Below, piece by piece: positions 58,004 to 64,000 of a stretch of DNA of 64,000 bases (the stretch's first letter is position 1; each line of letters starts with the position of its first letter). The position numbers were made by a program, and so were the translations under genes. The DNA comes from Atherinomorus stipes (taxonomy: Eukaryota; Chordata; Actinopteri; Atheriniformes; Atherinidae): positions 248,001 to 312,000 of the forward strand of contig JALJCO010013441.1 of the NCBI GenBank assembly GCA_023101725.1, read 5' to 3'. The notes below the pieces were generated by a model, which saw only the letters and a list, made by a program, of their open reading frames with translations, did no database searches and was not told where the DNA came from.

Positions 58004-58135
58004 TAGAGATTCACCGATTTGAATCGGTGGTCCAACACAGACATGTGAGATGCGATTTCACCAGTGGCTTCAGTGTGCATCGGATACATTTAGCGACTAA
58101 TTGCGCAACATATCTTTCTTGGTGTCTCTGAATCG
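58004..58135. mobile_element. solo end of a TAGAGAT-type hAT-like element
   Basis: TAGAGATTCACCGATTTGAA and nearby AATCGGTGG / GAATCGGTTTC motifs resemble the start at 62644. The right boundary is approximate; no TSD was found. Confidence 0.4.
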
Positions 58136-58307
58136 GTTTCTTTCTTTTAAAAAAACACAACAAAACTGTCACTTCCTGACAGCTATCTTGTGTTTACCAC
58201 AGTGAACTGCAACAGTTTAAGATGGATTTATTGGTTTGATCAATAGAAAACAATCATAAACATAAGTATTAAAAATATCCTTCACAGATAAAGGGAGAAG
58301 GTACAGT

Positions 58308-60071
58308 CAGGGTTCCCACTCCTTTCTTGAAGTTATTTTTCAGGATGTTTCCAGCTGCTACAGTACGAGTCAAGTCATCACAACATAGACTCATGAATTC
58401 TTCCTCAAGCTTTTGGAGAAGTGTTCTACGATTGTAGCTTAGATTTTGTATAGCAACGAAGCAGCGAGAAGGCAGCAACGAAGTAGCAATGAAACAGAGA
58501 CGAAGCAGTGAAGAAGCAGCGGCGAAGCAGAGACGAAGCAGAGACAAAGTAGCAACGAAGCAGTGACGAAGCAGAGACGAAGCAGTAAAGAAGCAGCAAC
58601 GAAGCAGCGACGAAGCAGCGACGAAGCAGCAACAAAGCAGCGACGAAGCAGAGACGAAGCATCGACGAAGCAGCAACAAAGTAGCAATGAAACAGAGACG
58701 AAGAAGTGAAGAAGCAGCTATGAAGCAGCAACGAAGTAGCAACAAAACAGAGACGAAGCATCGATGAAGCAGCAACAAAGCAGCGACGAAGCATCGGCGA
58801 AGCAGCAACAAAGCAGCGAAAGCAGAGACGAAGCATCGGCGAAGCAGCAACGAAGTAGCAATGAAACAGAGACGAAGAAATGAAGAAGCAGCAATGAAGC
58901 AGCGACGAAGTAGCAACAAAGCAGTGATGAAGCAGTGACGAAGCATCGACGAAGCAGCAACAAAGCAGCGATGAAGCAGACACGAAGCAGTGACGAAGCA
59001 GCGACGAAGGAGCAATGAAGCAGTGACGAAGCAGAGATGAAGCAGTGACGAAGCAGAGATGAAGCAGTGACGAAACAGCAACAAAGCAGCGACGAAGCAG
59101 CGACGAAGCAGAGATGAAGCAGCAACAAAGCGGCGACGAAGCGGCGACGAAGCGGCGACGAAGCGGCGACGAAGTGGCGATGAAGCGGCGACAAAGCAGC
59201 GGCAAAGCAGCGACGAAGCTGAGACGAAGAAGTGACGAAGCAGTGATGAAGCAGTGACAAAGCAGCGACGAAGCAGAGACAAAGCATCGATGAAGCAGCG
59301 ACAAAGCAGCGACGAAGCAGAGACGAAGCAGCAACGAAGCAGCAACGAAGTAGCAATGAAACAGAGACGAAGCATCGACGAAGCAGCAACATAGCAGTGA
59401 CGAAGCATCGGCGAAGCAGCAACAAAGTAGCAATGAAACAGAGACTAAGAAGTGAAGAAGCAGCAATGAAGCAGCGACGAAGTAGCAACAAAACAGAGAT
59501 GAAGCAGAGATGAAACAGTGATGAAGCAGTGACGAAGCATCGACGAAGCAGCAACAAAGCAGCGATTAAGCAGAGACGAAGCAGTGACGAAGCAGCGACG
59601 AAGGAGCAATGAAGCAGCGACGAAGCAGAGATGAAGCAGTGACAAAGCAGCAACGAAGGAGCAATGAAGCAGCGACAAAGCAGAGACGAAGCAGTGACGA
59701 AGCAGCGACGGAACAGTAACAAAGCAGCAACGAAGCAGCAACGAAGCGGCGACGAAGCGGCGACGAAGCGGCGACGAAGCGGCGACAAAGCGGCGACGAA
59801 GCGGCGACGAAGCGGCGACGAAGCGGCGACGAAGCGGCGATGAAGCGGCGATGAAGCGGCGACAAAGCAGCGGCAAAGCCGTGATGAAGCAAAAATGAAA
59901 CAGAGACAAAGCAGCGACAAAGTAACAATGAAGCAGAGACGGACCAGCGACGGAGCAGAGGGACATTTTTTTCCAGGACATTTTACTCTTTTTCTCATTT
60001 TCCATGTGTTCTCCATTTCTGGGAAAATGTTCAATCAGTTTCCAGGTTTTCCAGGATGTGTGGGAACTCTG
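58308..60071. mobile_element. hAT-like element filled by a minisatellite, 1.76 kb
   Basis: The left end CAGGGTTCCCACTCC and the right end in reverse CAGAGTTCCCACACATCC form an inverted pair. Next to the right end, TTTCCAGGTTTTCCAGGATG and the like follow. No matching 8-bp TSD was seen (GGTACAGT and TAGAATAG), so age or boundary error is possible. Nearly all the interior is an 11-bp tandem repeat. Confidence 0.6.
58455..59955. repeat. 11-bp minisatellite (GAAGCAGCGAC), about 135 copies
   Basis: Variants GAAGCAGAGAC, GAAGCAGCAAC, GAAGCGGCGAC and GAAGCAGTGAC alternate, with a homogeneous GCGGCGAC block at about 59745-59865 and a smaller one at 59130-59190. 11 units of 3 bases give an 11-residue protein period. 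On the minus strand none of the three frames meets a stop for over 1 kb, creating overlapping frames of 346, 379 and 438 codons (RRCFVAASSLL-like). These are not credible genes. Confidence 0.97.
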
Positions 60072-61075
60072 TAGAATAGTCGTGATGATGTTTAGAAACT
60101 AGATGAGGACTTGTAAATTCTTTGATTTGTGTCTAATCGTTTTAAATGGCAGCATGAATCATATCAAACCAAATCGCACATCAATCAAGTTTATTCCAGA
60201 CACAGATGGTCCTTAACAAAAAAGGACATAACAAAACAGACATGAATACATACATTCAAATCCTTATCAAATCGCCGGGATAATGCAGGCGGGGTTTGAA
60301 CCCCAGTAACCCGGGTAAGGGCCATGCACGCTGACCACTCAGCCAATGACACATCTCTGTGGATAAGTGGCCAGGACACGTGATCATGGAGGCATAGCGT
60401 CTGCAAACCACGAACCAGTCCGGCCACTGCGAGAGCCTGCAAGAGTCGCATGTATGGATGCAAGCAGAAACAGGCTGACAGGTGGATAGTTATTATCTCA
60501 CCCTGAACTTGTCTGTACGACCAACCATAACTTACTACTGACCCCGGCTCGGTCCACGGAGCCGCTAATTAGCTCAGTTCAGTAAATCTGTCCCGTTATG
60601 CCGTCAGCTGAAATGTCTCTTTAATCTACTTTGTCCTCGGCCCCAAACTGTCCGGTCTGACAGCATTTCTGCGATGAAATAACAAAGCCAACCCTGAACT
60701 CTGAACTTCGACCTTTCCTCCAGCAGCTGGAAGACCCGCTCATCAGATGAGCTGCATCTCTTTATCAAATCTCCATCTTCGTCATCTCTGTGAGCAGCAT
60801 CATCACTCTGCCTCCGCACACACCTGTCACTCCCCTGATAAACACACGGCCAGCGAACACACACCTGCACACTCCGTATGTCAGCAAAGTCAATATGATG
60901 AAGCACTTTCCACACAAAAGCTGGCGACCGAGCACACACTCTGGCAGTGATGGATGTCGCGGCTCCGTACGTGTGCGTGCTGCTGCACGGTGAGTCAGTA
61001 CACGCAGCTTTAGTGTGCGTGCATGAAGTTTTCATCCTCTTCAAACTGTTTACTTGCATTATCATCATACTCATG
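60072..61075. other. non-coding DNA with SINE-like segment at 60281-60353
   Basis: Apart from the tRNA-like segment nothing was recognised. The 158-codon minus frame at 60604-61080 has no domain and its composition does not differ from the surroundings. Confidence 0.4.
60281..60353 (-). mobile_element. tRNA-derived SINE head or tRNA pseudogene
   Basis: On the minus strand GGCTGAGTGGTCAGCGTGC gives an A-box-like TGGTCAGCGTG and GGGGTTCAAACCCC gives a clear B box and T-stem. The acceptor stem does not pair well, so a working tRNA is unlikely. AAGTTTATTCCAGACAC at about 60187 resembles a retroposon tail. Confidence 0.5.
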
Positions 61076-61649
61076 CACACTCAAATATAGAGGTACCAGT
61101 TTGTACTTAAAAGGGTTCAAAGCTTGTTGCTGGGGGGGGGGGTTCCTTTCTGAAAGACATTTCTGTACCTTCATGGTCCATTTTTGTACCTTATCAAGCT
61201 GTATGAGTTAATAATGTACAATTAAACCAATTAAAGATGATGAATAAAAGTCAATAAAATAGAGATTATGACAACAATCAAAGATGCTAATAATAAATGA
61301 ATAATTATTACATAAATATTAGGCCAAACACATATATAATTATACATATAATCATTACTATGATTATTATGAAAATCATAATATAATAACTATAATTATA
61401 CTACTGTTTAGAAGTACTGCTATTTATAGTTATTGTACAAGCTACACACCTTTTCAATGCTGCAGGTACCCTTAGGGTTGGAATGGTACAAATTTGTACT
61501 TTATATTACTTTGGACCCTTTTTCATAGTATATAGGTACTTCTGGCCTCATAAAGACCAATATTGTACTTTTGAGAGAACATTTGTAAAAAAAAATGTAT
61601 CTACAGATACAGAAATGTTCCTGTCTCGTACCTCTATTTTTGAGTGTGT
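61076..61649. mobile_element. MITE with CACACTCAAA...GAGGTAC inverted ends, about 574 bp
   Basis: The left end CACACTCAAATATAGAGGTA and the right end in reverse CACACTCAAAAATAGAGGTA differ at one position. GGTACAAATTTGTAC-like words recur inside each arm. The middle (61230-61440) is AT-rich. Target duplication is unclear. This terminal type is common in fish. Confidence 0.75.
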
Positions 61650-61705
61650 GGTTACTTTTGGGATTTCCACTCACGCTGCTCATCTCATGTAATAAGATCA
61701 CATTA

Positions 61706-62643
61706 ACATCTATTAATATTTAAATAACTGTTTTTATCATTTCTAAAATAAATAAAAACATTATATGAAATATAAACAGTAACAGAAAAGGTTTAACTTA
61801 AATTTTTTGACAAAACTCTGGCGACACCCTGAAATTATTTAGGGACCCCATGAGGATCTATTGAGTACCAAAACTGACAAAATAAAAAATGAACACAAAA
61901 AATATATTTTTAAAAAAAGACTCAAAAAAGATTTAGAGGAAGAAAAAGCAAGATTGGAAATATTGAGGGCATAAATATAACTAACAAATTGTTTTTTAAA
62001 AAGTGCCAAAACATGAATAAATAAAATGCCAGATGAAAACTAAACACAGAAATAAATCATTTGGGGGAAAAAAATGTAAAAAAAAAAAAAAAAAATAATA
62101 ATAATACAAGCAAAAATTTTAAGTAGGAAAGAAATGTAAAAGTTATTAAATTAATTTAACTAGAAATTACACAGAAAAATGAATAAATAGGCGTATTGAC
62201 ATCTATTAATATATAAATAACTGTTTTTATAATTTCTAAAATAAATAAAAACATTATATGAAATATAAACAGTACAAAAAATTTTAACTTAAATTTTTTT
62301 TACAAAATTCTGGCGACTCCCTGAAATTATGTTAGGACCCCTGTGAGGACCAATGGAGTGCCAAAACTGACAAAATAAAAAATAAACACAAAAATATATT
62401 TTTAAAAAGGCTCAAAAAAGAAATAGAGGAAGAAAAAGCAAGATTGAAAACATTGAGGGCATAAATATAACTAGCAAATTATTTCTAAAAAAGTGCCAAA
62501 ACATGAATAAATAAAATGCCAGATGAAAAATCAACACAGAAATAAATCATTTGGGGAGAAAAAAACATAAAAAAGAAAAAAAATACAAGCACAAATATTA
62601 AGAGGGAAATAAATGTAAAAGGTATTAAATAAATTAATATAAC
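61706..62643. repeat. tandem duplication of about 493 bp in AT-rich DNA
   Basis: ACATCTATTAATAT starts copy 1 at 61706 and copy 2 at 62199. Copies share CTGGCGAC, CCCTGAAATTAT, GAGGAAGAAAAAGCAAGATT and AGTGCCAAAACATGAATAAA in the same order, ending near AACTAGA. Many substitutions and short indels show the duplication is not recent. No coding signal. Confidence 0.93.
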
Positions 62644-62760
62644 TAGAGATCACCGATCAGTGATTTTGGGGGGCCGATCACCGATCACTGATCACCAAAA
62701 GCAGTATCTGCCGATCCCGATATTGCCGATCACCGATCACAGCGCTGAAATTCATAAATT
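62644..62760. mobile_element. hAT-like MITE remnant (TAGAGATCACCGATC)
   Basis: It opens TAGAGATCACCGATCAGTG and has five or more CCGATCACCGATC-like motifs. It directly follows the second copy of the 493-bp duplication, so it may define its edge. The right end was not found; sequence up to about 62950 could belong to it. Confidence 0.5.
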
Positions 62761-62957
62761 CTCCAATATTGTTCTCTCATGTACATAACATCGACATTAT
62801 GTTATTAACAATTAGGAGAAGGGAAATGATCATGAATTGGCCTGTTTTATTGCAGGCAATCTGCAATATTTCACTCTCTTGGAGACAACTTGGACTCAGT
62901 TTACATAGAGGAAGTGTAGCTGACTAGCTTAAGCTTTCTTCACAGCAAATTTGATAG

Positions 62958-63690
62958 TGTATATTTAACACTTTAGGAGTACATTGTACACCAATTTCAG
63001 TGTTTATTTGGGTCCAAAGAGTCAGTGTACATTTTACACTGTTCTCAGAGTTTTAAATCAACACTCATGTAGAGTTAAATGCCCAACACTACAAGAGTAA
63101 ATATTAACTCTCAGAGTTGTTCTCGAGTGTAAAAATGAAAATAGGTCAGTGTTATTTGGCCACTGTAAAGAGTTAAAATGTAATTCAACGCAGTGTCATT
63201 TGGCCACTGTAAAGAGTTAAAATGTAGATTAAGTCAGTGTATTTTGGCCACTGTAAGGAGTTATAATGTAATTCAACACAGTGTTATTTGGCCACTGTAA
63301 GGAGTTAAAATGTAGATCAAGTCAGTGTATTTTGGCCTCTGTAAAGAGTTAAAATGTAATTCAACACAGTGTTATTTGGCCACTGTAAGGAGTTAAAATG
63401 TAATTCAACACAGTGTTATTTGGCCACTGTAAGGAGTTAAAATGTAATTCAACACAGTGTTATTTGGCCACTGTAAGGAGTTAAAATGTAATTCAACACA
63501 GTGTTATATGGCCACTGTAAAGAGTTAAAATGTAATTCAACACAGTGTTATATGGCCACTGTAAAGAGTTAAAATGTAATTCAACACAGTGTTATATGGC
63601 TACTGTAAAGAGTTAAAATGTAGATCAAGTCAGTATTTTAGGCACTATACATAGCAAAAATGTAACACAACTCAGTGTTTTAGGCCAAGT
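62958..63690. repeat. 44-bp minisatellite expanded from an ACACTG/TTAACTCT-type MITE
   Basis: 62958-63130 has TTTACACTG, AGAGTTAAAT and ATTAACTCTCAGAG words typical of a fish MITE. From about 63140 a 44-base unit (AGTTAAAATGTAATTCAACA, then CAGTGTTATTTGGCCACTG, then TAAGG) repeats about 12 times, with two alternating forms (GTAATTCAACACAG / GTAGATCAAGTCAG). Confidence 0.93.
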
Positions 63691-64000
63691 GTTGTACCTT
63701 AGCAATGCAGGAGGAAAATTCAGAGCAAAAAAAAAAAAAAAAAAAAAACACACCAAGGAGAAACTTAAAGGTCTGCCATCTCACATTTTATTAACTTCCT
63801 GGCATACGCAAACTCATTGTGTGCCATACATGAAAAGCTATAATGTTAAGCAGTTAGATGCTTACTTTAACTGGAAAGCCCTTTAATGACTAGTGTTCTA
63901 TTGGCTTTCTATTTTGGCATAACAAAATCAGCAATGAGGTTTTCTCTTTTCAGTCAGAGCTCAAATCCACTTTTGTTCAAATTCACCAAAAAATCCCCAA
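63691..64000. other. non-coding DNA with A-run
   Basis: An A-run lies at about 63727-63748. Nothing else was recognised up to the window end. Confidence 0.5.

Noticed and set aside
58718..60034. 438-codon minus-strand open frame as a gene
   Set aside because: It lies in an 11-bp tandem repeat; two other overlapping minus frames are equally open, and no domain, start context or composition supports coding.
60281..60353. Functional tRNA gene on the minus strand
   Set aside because: The B box and T-stem are good, but the acceptor stem does not pair and the anticodon arm is not credible; a SINE head or pseudogene fits better.

Overview
The window is nuclear DNA from a vertebrate, most likely a spiny-rayed (percomorph) teleost fish. 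The evidence is its repeat content: Tc1/mariner elements, many short non-autonomous hAT-like and piggyBac-like (TTAA) elements, tRNA-derived SINE pieces, a non-LTR retrotransposon 3' end, CA/AT/GATG microsatellites and kilobase-scale minisatellites. Nothing in it is bacterial or phage. I recognise no complete host protein-coding gene in the 64 kb. The long open frames lie inside tandem repeats or transposon remnants. The best hint of a host gene is a CpG-rich block at 42.08-42.48 kb, with a possible minus-strand first coding exon ending at a consensus splice donor.

Layout. 0-10 kb: a Tc1-like remnant at the left edge, an A-rich block, a 29-bp minisatellite (4.9-5.9 kb) and a 55-bp minisatellite (7.25-9.3 kb). 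10-16 kb: a TA-flanked MITE, a decayed Tc1 copy split by a hAT-like MITE with an 8-bp target-site duplication (TSD), and another hAT-like element at 15.2-15.9 kb. 17.7-18.9 kb: a 56-bp minisatellite. 20-32 kb: a dense nest of transposons built around three copies (A, B, C) of a long-inverted-repeat element flanked by TTAA. 34-36 kb: a degenerate ATGAGAC repeat, then an intact hAT-like MITE. 38.2-39.7 kb: a 41-bp minisatellite containing a near-perfect 179-bp palindromic MITE. 40.4-41.3 kb: element D. 42-44.6 kb: the CpG block, then about 1.5 kb of GATG and purine repeats. 45.5-47 kb: a deleted Tc1, a SINE piece and nested MITEs. 47.4-48.8 kb: an AT-rich diverged duplication. 49.6-50.4 kb: pyrimidine-rich repeats. 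51.3-52.9 kb: a full-length but dead Tc1. 53.4-53.9 kb: two opposed LINE fragments. 55.3-56.2 kb: element E. 58.3-60.1 kb: a hAT-like element swollen by an 11-bp minisatellite. 61-63.7 kb: a MITE, a 493-bp tandem duplication and a 44-bp minisatellite.

The window therefore reads as a TE-rich intergenic or intronic region. Between repeats lie unique stretches, some of which (about 11.6-12.1, 19.4-19.7 and 28.9-29.1 kb) have the homeodomain/POU-like AT-rich character of conserved non-coding elements. That is an impression from sequence only, since no alignment could be run. I found no convincing undescribed biological system. The most unusual structures are the TTAA long-inverted-repeat family, a TTAA element inserted at the exact centre of a perfect hairpin, and two Tc1 copies sharing the same inactivating lesions.
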